64,000 nucleotides of DNA, from IMG/VR virus record IMGVR_UViG_3300034356_000609, positions 35,810-99,809 of that record; one strand, 5' to 3'. Every line of letters starts with the position of its first letter. Position 1 is the first letter of the stretch. Under the pieces are notes generated by a model. That model worked only from the letters and a program-made list of their open reading frames with translations. It ran no database searches and was not told the origin of the DNA. Source of the stretch: a virus. A program made the translations under genes and the position numbers. This document shows, in pieces, positions 45,695 through 53,704 of this stretch.

Positions 45695-48142
45695 TTATTT
45701 TTTCTTGTCAAACTTATTCTTGTTTGTTTTGGCTATTTTAAGCTTTGCATCGATATCTTTTTCCTTAATATCTAACTCTCTCTGCTTTAAACTTACCTGC
45801 TGGTCGTTCTTATTTTGCTCGAATCTTCTCATAGATTCTTGCTGAGCAGCTTTGGTTTGTTCGATTACCAATGGAGTTAAATCTTTATCGGAATAGGAAG
45901 ATTCATTTGCAATAGCCTGTAGCTTAACAATCTCAAGTTTATTCTGACGATCAAGTTCTTTGTTCATATCCTCACGCTCATTGTCCTCTTGTCTGCGTTG
46001 CTCATCAATCTGCATCTTTTGTTGGAACTGTTGTTGTTGCATTTCCATCTCTTGTTGCTTTTGCTGCATACCTTGTTGTTGCATTGCCATCTTACGGTCT
46101 TGTACTCCTTGTAAGATATGACGTAAACTCCTCTCGGAAGATGCAGTGTACAAGTCAAAGATTTCTATTAACTCAGCACCATTTTGAAGAGCAGGTTGTG
46201 CAAGACTTCTCAATTGTTCTAGTGTTACTTTGTCTTCTGCGTAAGAAGTTACAAATACAAACAATTCTCTAAGTAGTTCATTTTTAGTTACTTTCAAGAA
46301 CACAGACTCAAGTTCTGAGTTTAAGTAATTTAAAGTAGAGGTAGGTTTCTGCAACTCGGTGTACTGTGCCATCTCAAGCATAGTTTGATATACTTGCTGC
46401 ATGGTATTGTCGTGCCAAGAAAACCAAGTTTCAGTTTGTGCAAATGATTGTGTTAAACCTTCCTTAGTTGCTGTAGCAGTTTCTGACGCTGAAGGAGAAC
46501 CCAACCTTTGTCTTGTAATACCTACAAGTTCATAAGCCTCATTCCTTAATGCTTGTGCTAACTGAATACGAGATTGAATCTCTGCAGTTCTAGTTAAGTC
46601 AACACGTGACATTTGATTGAACTGCACGGCACCTCCAGTATTTTCTGGTGATGTATCAATAAAAAGTGCTCCTCTATTCTTAGCATTCCAAAGCATTGTT
46701 TCGATAGGATCTTGGGAATCTTTCTTAGGAACTACTTTTAAGTCACCTAAGAATACAACCCCAATCTCCTTTTCTAGCAATTCCCACAATTGGTTCATAC
46801 AGATATTGTAAAGAACCTGATAAGGCTTAAGAAGGTCTAAGAGTGATTTACCTTGAGTGTTACGAGTAGTGTTAACTATCCCTACAATAGGAGGAGTTTG
46901 GCTATACTCTAGTGGCTCTACGTCAATGTAAATGTCCGCACCTATCTTAACACCTTTCCACCACTCGTTAATCCACAATTCGTCTAGAGCAATATCTCCT
47001 AACTCCTTGTTAAATTTATACTCCTCAGAGACAAACTGCTCCTGCATGTAGCCCTCTTCATCTATGTATTGGCGTTTGTAAATCTTTTTCTTTGACTGCC
47101 AATAAGAAGTAACTACTGTATATGCGTGTTGTGAGTTGAATGAGAATACGTTGTGGTCAATACCACCATTGGCAAAGTCACCTACGTTTTCAAATGTCAA
47201 CTGCCACAAGGGGTCATTAGGGTCAGGTAGTGCAACAGACAAAGGGGAATATTCATTGTTGCGGAGGTTTTGCAAACTCTTAGTAGTTAGGTGTTTTACT
47301 TCCTCTCCACTTAAGTTAAACCTTTCTACTATCTCACTAACTGACAATACTTCAATTGTACCTAAAGCCCAACAGTCTGTAGTGTACATAGCGTTACGAT
47401 TTGCCAAGTACCAAACGTTAGATGGGTTTTCTACCTTGTAATTAAACCCTACTCTAGAGTTGTCTGGGTAAAAGTGGTGAAACTCTTGTCCTGTTATAAG
47501 AAAGTCTAAGAACGCTTGGTTTGACTTTTCCTTTAGTTTAAAACTATATTTAAGTGCGTTCAGGACTTTGTTGCCCCACTCCTCTGCCGTTGATGTATAG
47601 TCTAATACTTTCTTTTGTATCTCTTCCATCATTTGAGCCTGTACCTGCTCTAATTGCTCTTCAGGTACACCCTCTAAACTTGAGTACATCTTATTTATAA
47701 AGAACTCTTTTATAAGCTCCGTACGATAGTCAATGTTCTCATCAATGCTGTGGTCATCTACTGCCTTAACCTTATATTTAAAAGGTCTATTAATCAATTC
47801 ACCACGTAACTGATTAATAGGTGGGTTAACTATTGGATAATGTTTAAGATGCTGAGGAATTTCTGGCTCTTGATCAGGAGTATCTGACAAGTAATTAATA
47901 ATCTCTTGTATCTGGGGCTCATTACTATAATCGTCAAAGTTAAATTCTCCGTTGAATAATCTATAATTCTTCCTATACTTTATGTTTTGCCTGTACTGTG
48001 CAAATGCAATATTTGCAAAGTAATCCAACGTAGACTTAATCCATTGAGGCTTTTGCTTCTTAGCTGCGCTAATAAACTGCTCTGGGTAAAAGTAGCTATG
48101 ATTTAGCGGATCGGTATATTCCTTTAAGGATTCTATAATCAT
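45695..48142 (-). CDS. Portal protein (crAss-like)
   Basis: This 815-aa protein lies directly after the large terminase, the normal portal position, and has the size of crAss-like portals. The N-terminal part contains D-Y-F-A-N-I-A-F-A-Q-Y-R-Q-N. The core is alpha/beta, with V-N-T-T-R-N-T-Q-G-K-S-L-L-D-L-L followed by helices of the type found in portal stems. From about residue 660 to the end it is a long Gln/Met/Lys/Glu-rich coiled coil (Q-Q-Q-Q-F-Q-Q-K-M-Q). Portals form a twelve-fold ring at one capsid vertex through which DNA is packaged and released. The extended Gln-rich tail probably forms the barrel inside the head. The next gene starts 105 bases on, behind its own promoter. Confidence 0.85.
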   Translation of the reverse strand: MIIESLKEYTDPLNHSYFYPEQFISAAKKQKPQWIKSTLDYFANIAFAQYRQNIKYRKNYRLFNGEFNFDDYSNEPQIQEIINYLSDTPDQEPEIPQHLKHYPIVNPPINQLRGELINRPFKYKVKAVDDHSIDENIDYRTELIKEFFINKMYSSLEGVPEEQLEQVQAQMMEEIQKKVLDYTSTAEEWGNKVLNALKYSFKLKEKSNQAFLDFLITGQEFHHFYPDNSRVGFNYKVENPSNVWYLANRNAMYTTDCWALGTIEVLSVSEIVERFNLSGEEVKHLTTKSLQNLRNNEYSPLSVALPDPNDPLWQLTFENVGDFANGGIDHNVFSFNSQHAYTVVTSYWQSKKKIYKRQYIDEEGYMQEQFVSEEYKFNKELGDIALDELWINEWWKGVKIGADIYIDVEPLEYSQTPPIVGIVNTTRNTQGKSLLDLLKPYQVLYNICMNQLWELLEKEIGVVFLGDLKVVPKKDSQDPIETMLWNAKNRGALFIDTSPENTGGAVQFNQMSRVDLTRTAEIQSRIQLAQALRNEAYELVGITRQRLGSPSASETATATKEGLTQSFAQTETWFSWHDNTMQQVYQTMLEMAQYTELQKPTSTLNYLNSELESVFLKVTKNELLRELFVFVTSYAEDKVTLEQLRSLAQPALQNGAELIEIFDLYTASSERSLRHILQGVQDRKMAMQQQGMQQKQQEMEMQQQQFQQKMQIDEQRRQEDNEREDMNKELDRQNKLEIVKLQAIANESSYSDKDLTPLVIEQTKAAQQESMRRFEQNKNDQQVSLKQRELDIKEKDIDAKLKIAKTNKNKFDKKK

Positions 48143-48195
48143 AATAATTTATGTTAATGGCTTAACTTTTAAAGTATAACTCGCCGTAAAAATAA

Positions 48196-48216
48196 TACCA
48201 AATCTTAATTTTGGTA
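48196..48216 (-). terminator. Weak hairpin between terminase and portal genes
   Basis: On the minus strand TACCAAA and TTTGGTA form a 7-bp stem with a 7-base loop, followed by ATTATTTTT. It is AT-rich and may terminate only partly. The remaining gap (48143-48195) has no promoter with a good -7; a poor TTTG-N20-TATACTTT candidate is present. The portal is probably read mostly through this hairpin. Confidence 0.4.
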
Positions 48217-48241
48217 CACCTAAAGTTAAAAATCAACAATT

Positions 48242-50248
48242 TTAGTATCTAAAAGGGTTTCTTGTAGTCCTAAATAACTGTTTGGTTTTGGTAGATTTAA
48301 AGTAATCTTTCATACGTGCGTCCTCTGTAGACGACACTATGATAGATTTTCCATTCATCGACTTAGCCATTGCTAGTGTCAAACCAAAAGAAATAACCCT
48401 ATCCACGTTTAGTTTGGGAGTAAACTTAATTAATTCCCTGAGCAATAGTGGATCTAGTATACGACTCACTCCAAGTCTTTCTTTTACTATCGTTCCTTCT
48501 GCATCTGTCTCAACATCAATAACTTCCGTAATGTATTCAATGATTAGAGAGTTTAGATAATCTTTGATGTCTGCCGTCATATGTATACCATACTCACGAT
48601 TCACAGCACTACTAGGGTGTATATCATTTAAGAATGATGGCGTTCTTTCTAAAAAGAAAGGAGCTTCGTTCTTTTCAATACAATGCTGAATAAATCCCAT
48701 ATCCATGTTTTCACATAAACTCTTAGCATTGTAGTACTTAAGAAGCAACTTAGTAGTTTCGTACCATTGTTCTATTTTCTTAGGTCTGCCTGTGTAAGTA
48801 GCTACGACAATGTTAGACCAACCCTCTCCTGCAATATCATGTACTCTCTTATAAATATAAGTAGAACCTAAAGACGTAGAATACTTGGCTTGAGATTGTT
48901 TGTATGGATCCGTTCCTGCCGTGTATAAACCATAAGGAGCATTAGCGATAGGGTATTCCCAAATCTGAACAACACCTTCAAGATTCTCTGTTGGTTTAGA
49001 AGGAAAGTTTGATACGGGTTTCTTTTCGGTAAACTTATGCCCTACCGTGTTGTCTGTCTTAAAAAACAATTCTACATAGTCAGGATTGGCATCTAGTGCT
49101 GTTACCTTCTGCAGTTGCTCTTGCAATAAGTCAACGGGAAAGATATTTTGGGATAATTCTAAAAAGCATTCTTCATGAGTCAAAGGGTAGTACATAATCT
49201 CCTTGAGGTACGCCTCTAGTCCACTAGACTTTTTAATCTGCTCTCTTGCTTTTAGAATTAAGTCTTTTCCCTTTTCTTCGTCTGACAACCAAATCGTTAT
49301 TGAATCTAATTCAGATTCAGTATCTTTCTCCAAATGTAATCCTAGGGGCGTAGGTTGCTTAGGCACTTTCAAAGATTTGGTGCCAGGAATAAATAATCCA
49401 TAAGACTTTCCCGACTCGTTTACATCTACTGCCAAAAAGTTATATGCTTCGGGGTTATTAAAAAGTTCTTCTAAGTCCCCTGCTTTGGTCATATCTCCCG
49501 AAGTCCCAATGACAAAAGGAGAACAACGCCATCCATATGGACTGTCAAAACAAGGAGTAGTTGCCGCCAAGCAGTTGAGAATCTTTCCTTTTCCTCCTTC
49601 CTCCAAGAGAAAAGAAGATAAAGTAAGACCAGCAGCTGCTTCCGTATTGTTGCCTTCGTCAAAGTTTCTGACGTGAAATTTAGACCATTCATGTCGTGCA
49701 TTTTGTTTGTCTTTGTATCCTAAAGTTACTTGTCGTTTCCAATCATCCTCAATACGGGGAAACTTAAAGTACTCTGGAAGATTACGTAAACCTAAGTCTA
49801 CATACTCCGTAATGATTTTTAAATCAGGACCGTTAAGAGCTGATATAAGGTTATCACTTCCTTTCTGTGTTACTGCCTTATGAGTGATATAAGAAGAAGT
49901 AAGTACAGATTTAGAGATACGTCTTGAACCAACCATCACTACACCTTTCTTGCCATCTACGTGAGTTTCGGCCTTTTGTATTGTATCATCTACCGCTAAG
50001 TAAGTATCCCACAGTTGAGGTCTATCTAGCTTTCTAACAGCTCGTTTATTTACTATTGTGTCTACGTAAATAGACCAGTAGTTTAAATGCCAGTAAATAA
50101 AAGGAGAAAAGTAAAATCCATTAATAGTAATGCCGTCAGTAATTTTCTTATCTTCTGACTCCCAGAATGAAGAATACTCCGTTGACTCCTTGTCAGGAAT
50201 AGACTTCATATTGATAAAAAACTCTGGACTATTTAACATATTAGCCAA
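48242..50248 (-). CDS. Terminase large subunit
   Basis: This 668-aa packaging ATPase-nuclease has an N-terminal ATPase domain with a Walker A-like G107-S-R-R-I-S-K-S114 after hydrophobic V-V-M-V, and a Walker B-like S-S-F-L-L-E216-E217. The C-terminal RNase H-like nuclease domain begins near Y-T-A-G-T-D447-P-Y-K, with further acidic residues at E513 (L-C-E-N-M-D) and about D563. It pumps phage DNA through the portal and cuts concatemers. The Walker A is unusual in having S-R-R-I-S where many terminases have xxxGK. It overlaps the preceding 104-aa gene by 8 bases and precedes the portal gene. Confidence 0.9.
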   Translation of the reverse strand: MANMLNSPEFFINMKSIPDKESTEYSSFWESEDKKITDGITINGFYFSPFIYWHLNYWSIYVDTIVNKRAVRKLDRPQLWDTYLAVDDTIQKAETHVDGKKGVVMVGSRRISKSVLTSSYITHKAVTQKGSDNLISALNGPDLKIITEYVDLGLRNLPEYFKFPRIEDDWKRQVTLGYKDKQNARHEWSKFHVRNFDEGNNTEAAAGLTLSSFLLEEGGKGKILNCLAATTPCFDSPYGWRCSPFVIGTSGDMTKAGDLEELFNNPEAYNFLAVDVNESGKSYGLFIPGTKSLKVPKQPTPLGLHLEKDTESELDSITIWLSDEEKGKDLILKAREQIKKSSGLEAYLKEIMYYPLTHEECFLELSQNIFPVDLLQEQLQKVTALDANPDYVELFFKTDNTVGHKFTEKKPVSNFPSKPTENLEGVVQIWEYPIANAPYGLYTAGTDPYKQSQAKYSTSLGSTYIYKRVHDIAGEGWSNIVVATYTGRPKKIEQWYETTKLLLKYYNAKSLCENMDMGFIQHCIEKNEAPFFLERTPSFLNDIHPSSAVNREYGIHMTADIKDYLNSLIIEYITEVIDVETDAEGTIVKERLGVSRILDPLLLRELIKFTPKLNVDRVISFGLTLAMAKSMNGKSIIVSSTEDARMKDYFKSTKTKQLFRTTRNPFRY

Positions 50249-50555
50249 ACTTACTCATCTTACCATTAATCTCTTGAGAACCTCTCACCTCTGCTTTGGC
50301 TTCTTCCTTCTCACGTAACTTATCTACCACATCCAAGAGTGCTAGATATTCTTTCATAGTGTCTCTAACCGACTTAATTTGTTGTTCTATAGAAGCAATT
50401 ACCATAGGGATAGAACCTCCTTTAGATGTCGGCTTCCACTCTACTCGGTCTTTTAATGAGTGTAGTGGATTTTTATCTACATATTCTCTCCACTCCCCTA
50501 ACTTCTCTTCTGCCCAATCAAGTTCAGTAGATATGTATGATTGTCTTTTAGTCAT
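50241..50555 (-). CDS. Small coiled-coil protein before terminase (104 aa)
   Basis: This 104-aa charged protein has an N-terminal segment with L-D-W-A-E-E-K-L-G-E-W-R and a central turn (S-K-G-G-S-I-P). A C-terminal coiled coil follows (about 50-90, I-E-Q-Q-I-K-S-V-R-D-T-M-K-E-Y). It overlaps the terminase start by 8 bases, so the two are translationally coupled. By position it could be the small terminase subunit, which is usually a helical oligomer, but no DNA-binding motif is visible, so this is only a possibility. Confidence 0.6.
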   Translation of the reverse strand: MTKRQSYISTELDWAEEKLGEWREYVDKNPLHSLKDRVEWKPTSKGGSIPMVIASIEQQIKSVRDTMKEYLALLDVVDKLREKEEAKAEVRGSQEINGKMSKFG

Positions 50556-50767
50556 TATTGTAAGTATTGGTATTTCTGCATAAACTCATCTTCAGGCATC
50601 TCCATCAAATCTTGCAGCATATTCGAATAAAACAAGTCATTGTCTCCACTTCTCCCATAGACAAACCCTGCCTTCCAAAAAACTTTTGTTACTTCTAACA
50701 ATCTTTCTTGGAAGGTAAGGTTTGACGGGTAGGGTCTTTTGACAGGTTTGGTTGGTTGATTTGTCAT
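50555..50767 (-). CDS. Small protein of the packaging unit (70 aa)
   Basis: This 70-aa protein has a Pro/Lys-rich start (T-K-P-V-K-R-P-Y-P-S) and a helical body (F-Q-E-R-L-L-E-V-T-K-V-F-W-K-A-G), ending with acidic M-P-E-D-E-F-M-Q-K-Y. It overlaps the 104-aa gene by one base and starts two bases after the 55-aa gene, so it belongs to a tightly packed unit. No family recognised. Confidence 0.55.
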   Translation of the reverse strand: MTNQPTKPVKRPYPSNLTFQERLLEVTKVFWKAGFVYGRSGDNDLFYSNMLQDLMEMPEDEFMQKYQYLQ

Positions 50768-50769
50768 AA

Positions 50770-50937
50770 TTACACGGTTGCCTTAATTTCAGGCAATTTA
50801 GAATCAGATGGCATATAGTAAACTTCTACGCCACACTTTGTGCCTTTGTTTCCACCACAACCATTCAAAATCTTGAAGGATTGAGATACTCTAGCAATTG
50901 CACTTTTGCTAGTCTTGGGTTTTCTTAAAGTATTCAT
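50770..50937 (-). CDS. Very small basic protein (55 aa)
   Basis: ATG 50937 to TAA 50770 encodes 55 residues: a basic start (M-N-T-L-R-K-P-K-T-S-K-S-A-I-A-R), then N-G-C-G-G-N-K-G-T-K-C-G-V-E with two cysteines eight residues apart, and a short C-terminal strand. It fills exactly the gap between the 124-aa and 70-aa genes (10 and 2 bases), which supports it being real. Function unknown; the Cys pair and charge could suit a small nucleic-acid-binding protein, but that is speculative. Confidence 0.6.
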   Translation of the reverse strand: MNTLRKPKTSKSAIARVSQSFKILNGCGGNKGTKCGVEVYYMPSDSKLPEIKATV

Positions 50938-50947
50938 AGGGGTAAAG

Positions 50948-51322
50948 TTAATGTTTCTTTGTCCATTTTAATTCCATCTCCTTAGTAGGATTACGTTCAT
51001 TCCAAGTTTCTATACCACAGTTTGATGATAAAGATGCTGTCTTTAACTCTATGAGACAACCACATAGCGAACAGTGAAAGTCTGCTCTTCCTGTAGTGTA
51101 TGGCTTATTGTAGAGTGCCAAGTACTCGGTAGATACTTTAGCATTCCTTGAGTTGTAAGGGCAGTCGATACACTTATCCATTCTATCTGATATAGTGTGT
51201 TTGTCTTCATCGTTTAGTAAATTGAATTCTTTCAAGGTTTTCATGCTGATTCCCTCCACTATCTTGTCCGTATTTTTCACTCCTTGCTTCAGCAACTTGA
51301 TGTAATCTGCAAATGGATTCAT
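50948..51322 (-). CDS. Zinc-ribbon-type protein (124 aa)
   Basis: Cysteine pairs C51-x-x-C54 (M-D-K-C-I-D-C-P-Y-N-S-R-N-A) and C84-x-x-C87-G-C89, plus C102, suggest one or two zinc-binding knuckles. The N-terminal helix (K-Q-G-V-K-N-T-D-K-I-V-E-G-I) matches what I recall of a small phage protein family encoded near terminases, so I keep the first ATG. An ATG at 51244 has a Shine-Dalgarno-like GGAGGG seven bases upstream and would give a 98-aa form; it is an alternative start. The gene overlaps the 188-aa gene by 116 bases in another frame. Its role is unknown; a packaging or regulatory factor is possible. Confidence 0.65.
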   Translation of the reverse strand: MNPFADYIKLLKQGVKNTDKIVEGISMKTLKEFNLLNDEDKHTISDRMDKCIDCPYNSRNAKVSTEYLALYNKPYTTGRADFHCSLCGCLIELKTASLSSNCGIETWNERNPTKEMELKWTKKH

Positions 51323-51773
51323 ATAATTTATCTAGTCTTGTTTCTTTAAACTCTGCTAACCTAAGTCTTTGTTTCTGACTTACGGGCTTTTGAAATATAT
51401 CTAACTCTAAGAGCATGTCCATCTTCTGTATTCCTTGTTGATATACACTCTCAAAGTTGTCGTACATCTTTTTCATTAAAGTGTACTTACGTATTGTGTG
51501 ATATTTAGGAACTCTAAGCATGTAGGCCGTCAACTCTCGAAGCCGTACTACGTTACTATAAAGTATGTTAGGAATGCAGGCAGGATTTGCACGTAGTGAC
51601 CCTAATCCCTTTAAGTATATCTGCTTTGTTTCTGTTTTCTTGAGACCTCGGTAAATCTCGTCTATATAAAAAGAATACACAGCATCTACACTTCCACTTG
51701 TACAATTTAACTCTCGTGCAGCTAAACTATACAAACCAAATACCTTTATCTCTATTTGTAGTTCTTTTCTCAT
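51207..51773 (-). CDS. IHF/HU-like protein (188 aa)
   Basis: Residues about 22-65 (S-G-S-V-D-A-V-Y-S-F-Y-I-D-E-I-Y-R-G-L, then I-Y-L-K-G-L-G-S-L-R-A-N-P) have the two-helix plus (I/V)-x-L-x-G-x-G-S/T-(F/L) pattern of HU/IHF DNA-bending proteins. crAss-like phages are known to encode IHF-like proteins. The remaining 120 residues are a charged helical extension not found in bacterial HU. It overlaps the winged-helix-like gene by 4 bases at its start and the Zn-ribbon gene by 116 bases at its end. Possible roles are DNA condensation before packaging or regulation; both are inference. Confidence 0.6.
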   Translation of the reverse strand: MRKELQIEIKVFGLYSLAARELNCTSGSVDAVYSFYIDEIYRGLKKTETKQIYLKGLGSLRANPACIPNILYSNVVRLRELTAYMLRVPKYHTIRKYTLMKKMYDNFESVYQQGIQKMDMLLELDIFQKPVSQKQRLRLAEFKETRLDKLYESICRLHQVAEARSEKYGQDSGGNQHENLERIQFTKR

Positions 51774-52165
51774 GCAGGAACTTCAACAGTTTCTTTTACT
51801 TGAGGTTTAACTTCAGCAATTGATTCTTTCTTAGGTTTTCCGTTAGGTAGTTCCAAAGTAAAGTAAATAGTCAACTCACTACGTACGTCATTCTCTGGTT
51901 TAAGTTTAGGATTTATGTTATTCCTTAACAACAACTGCTGCTTACGAAGTTTGGTAATAGAGTTAGAAATTACCTGAATGCTAGTATTGAACTTTAATGC
52001 TATCTCCTTTTTTGTCTCTGAAGTCAATGCCTTTCTAAAAGAAGAGTATGCAAGAATAGTTACTGCTAAATCAGACAGTCTATAACCAGCAAGTCGCAGT
52101 AATACATCAATATAGTCTTTGTGTATTTGAATAGGATCTTGGTACTTACGAAGTAATTTTTTCAT
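51770..52165 (-). CDS. Winged-helix-like DNA-binding protein (131 aa)
   Basis: This is the first gene of the packaging unit, with about 25 bases of leader after the promoter at 52190-52219. Residues about 20-85 read as helix, helix, recognition helix (K-K-E-I-A-L-K-F-N-T-S-I-Q-V-I-S-N-S-I-T-K-L), then a hydrophobic wing (Q-Q-L-L-L-R-N-N), as in MarR or replication-initiator-type winged helices. The C-terminal 35 residues are Pro/Lys/Glu-rich and probably flexible. It may regulate its own late unit or act as a small terminase-like DNA-recognition protein. The fold is inferred by eye. Confidence 0.6.
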   Translation of the reverse strand: MKKLLRKYQDPIQIHKDYIDVLLRLAGYRLSDLAVTILAYSSFRKALTSETKKEIALKFNTSIQVISNSITKLRKQQLLLRNNINPKLKPENDVRSELTIYFTLELPNGKPKKESIAEVKPQVKETVEVPA

Positions 52166-52189
52166 TGGGTTGGTTGTCTTTCAACAACA

Positions 52190-52219
52190 CAAAGATAGCT
52201 TCCTAATAAAAAAAGTCAA
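52190..52219 (-). promoter_or_regulatory. Bacteroidota-type promoter for the packaging unit
   Basis: On the minus strand TTG (52219-52217; in context TTGAC), a 19-base spacer and TATCTTTG (52197-52190) match the TAnnTTTG pattern exactly. Transcription should start near 52183. The leader contains a small hairpin (GTTGT...ACAAC) and leads to the 131-aa gene at 52165. No GC-rich terminator is visible between the 147-aa gene and this promoter; the gap 52220-52274 is AT-rich and contains the 10-base palindrome TAATGCATTA (52259-52268). Confidence 0.8.
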
Positions 52220-52274
52220 GTCCTATGTTATTCTTTTTAACTTAAACAATTAATAACCTAATGCATTAAGTTTA

Positions 52275-52718
52275 TTACTTGTATGTATTAACTGCACGCT
52301 GTAATGACTTTTGTATTGCTTTTGATATGGCCTTTTTATTGTGAGGAATAGCGGTAACCTCTACAAACATTGCATTAACATATATAGTTTGAGTAGATTC
52401 TCCTACTAATATCTTACCCGCCATGTTGACTTGGGTCTGCACAATATATTGTCTTTTTAGGAATTGGATTCCAATAATGTTGACTAATTGCTCAGGCATT
52501 GCTACAGAGTTAATATCTGCAGTTATAATCTGACCTGTATCACATAGACTGTAACCTTTAGAGATTATCTCTTCTAGGGTGGTTTGAATTCCAAATAACA
52601 GGGGTTTGTTTGCAATAGTTTGGACTGAGGAAGTGTTTGTTACAGTGTCTACTTTGTAACATTGTGCGGAAAGACTTAGAGTCAAGAGACAAGCGGAGAG
52701 TATAATGAGTTTTTTCAT
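52275..52718 (-). CDS. Small secreted periplasmic-type protein (147 aa)
   Basis: A signal peptide is clear (M-K-K-L-I-I-L-S-A-C-L-L-T-L-S-L-S-A-Q, cleavage after SAQ; not a lipobox). The mature ~128 residues are alpha/beta with L-L-F-G-I-Q-T-T-L-E-E-I-I-S-K-G-Y and a strand-rich middle. A C-terminal helix (K-K-A-I-S-K-A-I-Q-K-S-L-Q-R-A-V) follows. It is the last gene of the envelope unit, 2 bases after the lectin gene. Its presence beside a CsgG-like lipoprotein and a barrel protein suggests a periplasmic partner, perhaps analogous to the small accessory proteins of curli export, but I see no CsgE or CsgF signature. Confidence 0.65.
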   Translation of the reverse strand: MKKLIILSACLLTLSLSAQCYKVDTVTNTSSVQTIANKPLLFGIQTTLEEIISKGYSLCDTGQIITADINSVAMPEQLVNIIGIQFLKRQYIVQTQVNMAGKILVGESTQTIYVNAMFVEVTAIPHNKKAISKAIQKSLQRAVNTYK

Positions 52719-52720
52719 AG

Positions 52721-53704
52721 TTAATAAGTTACTTGAGATGAATACCCAGGGGCTATTAGGTAAAGGTTTAGAGTTCCTCCTGAGGTTAAAGTTGTTGTTG
52801 TGTACGTATTAACTCCAGGGTAAGTCGCACGTACGTTTGTCTTTGCAGCTTTAATAGCGTTGTATTCACTTAAAGTAAAGATACGAACATCAGGTGCTAT
52901 TCTCCACTTAGAGAATCTTCCAGCCTTTCTTGCTGCCACGTAATATTTATCGGCCACAGAGATTACCCCGTCATCGTTGACATCAAACATATGAAAGGAT
53001 AAACCGTTCCTAACAGTCTTGTTTAAGACTACATTAGATACTGCTTGGATGTCTGAGCTTGTGTAGGCTTGTACTCTAGTGGGAGCACTTATCTCTATGT
53101 AATATTCTTTAGAAGGGTCATAAGCCTCAGATATAGAATAGTAACCCGAAGAGTTAGTATAGATGGTTTTATATAGTGCCCAAGAAGAAGTAGTTACTAC
53201 ATAGTTAAATTCTAGCACATAAGGTAATGAAACATTGTTAGGTAAGTCATTCCACTTACCGTTAGACACAAATTGTACATAGTCTTCGTTACCTGCGTTG
53301 TTTGGTTCTCCAGAGTTCCAGTTTTTATAAGAGTAAGTTTCTCCTGTCACCCATCTCCAAGTCCCTTCTGTCACTTCATCTGTTAATCCTATCCATCCAG
53401 AAGGCCATATATTAAATATAAAACTTTGTTCAGCTGCAGTAGTAATAGTTACTAGATAACCACCCATAGCTGCACAGTTAGATCTAGCAGTAGTCCAAGT
53501 AGCAGTTCCTGTAGAACGATAATAAGAGTGTCCGTTATAGTTCTGCTGGTTGGTAAATCCTGTAATGGTTGAGTTAGTTCTTCTGTAAAGCTTTACAGCC
53601 ACATTAGAAGCACCAGAACCATTTGCGTTATACAAGTACCCCGAATAGTTAAATTGAGCTGTTAGAGAACTTGTAATAAAGAATAGAACGATTATCCATT
53701 TCAT
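52721..53704 (-). CDS. Secreted C-type-lectin protein with dockerin-like module (327 aa)
   Basis: Signal peptide M-K-W-I-I-V-L-F-F-I-T-S-S-L-T-A-Q. Residues about 55-167 are a C-type-lectin domain: W104-I-G-L-T-D, E-G-T-W-R-W-V, the E133-P-N sugar/calcium motif and W151-N-D, the classical calcium-site-2 pair. The usual disulfides are missing (one Cys, C77; L-E-F where C-E is typical). The lectin part seems inserted in a CNA-B-like sandwich (S-G-Y-L-Y-N-A-N-G-S-G before, N-S-S-G-Y-Y-S-I after). Residues about 210-300 hold a dockerin-like module with a perfect calcium loop D241-V-N-D-D-G-V-I-S-V-A-D, followed by A-G-R-F-x-x-W. The same module occurs in the T9SS protein at 56472-58361. The 327-aa protein ends without a T9SS domain. 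It overlaps the barrel gene by four bases. Role: probable glycan binding at the cell surface. Confidence 0.8.
   Translation of the reverse strand: MKWIIVLFFITSSLTAQFNYSGYLYNANGSGASNVAVKLYRRTNSTITGFTNQQNYNGHSYYRSTGTATWTTARSNCAAMGGYLVTITTAAEQSFIFNIWPSGWIGLTDEVTEGTWRWVTGETYSYKNWNSGEPNNAGNEDYVQFVSNGKWNDLPNNVSLPYVLEFNYVVTTSSWALYKTIYTNSSGYYSISEAYDPSKEYYIEISAPTRVQAYTSSDIQAVSNVVLNKTVRNGLSFHMFDVNDDGVISVADKYYVAARKAGRFSKWRIAPDVRIFTLSEYNAIKAAKTNVRATYPGVNTYTTTTLTSGGTLNLYLIAPGYSSQVTY

Noticed and set aside
45695-46160. Trinucleotide-like repeats (TTG runs on the plus strand)
   Set aside because: They encode the Gln-rich coiled coil at the portal C-terminus; no independent repeat array.
52259-52268. TAATGCATTA palindrome as terminator
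   Set aside because: It has no GC stem and no T run; with its AT-rich surroundings a 10-base palindrome can occur by chance.
53199-53560. C-type lectin as target of a diversity-generating retroelement
   Set aside because: No reverse transcriptase, no template/variable repeat pair and no adenine-rich variable segment were seen in this window. The rest of the genome is not visible.
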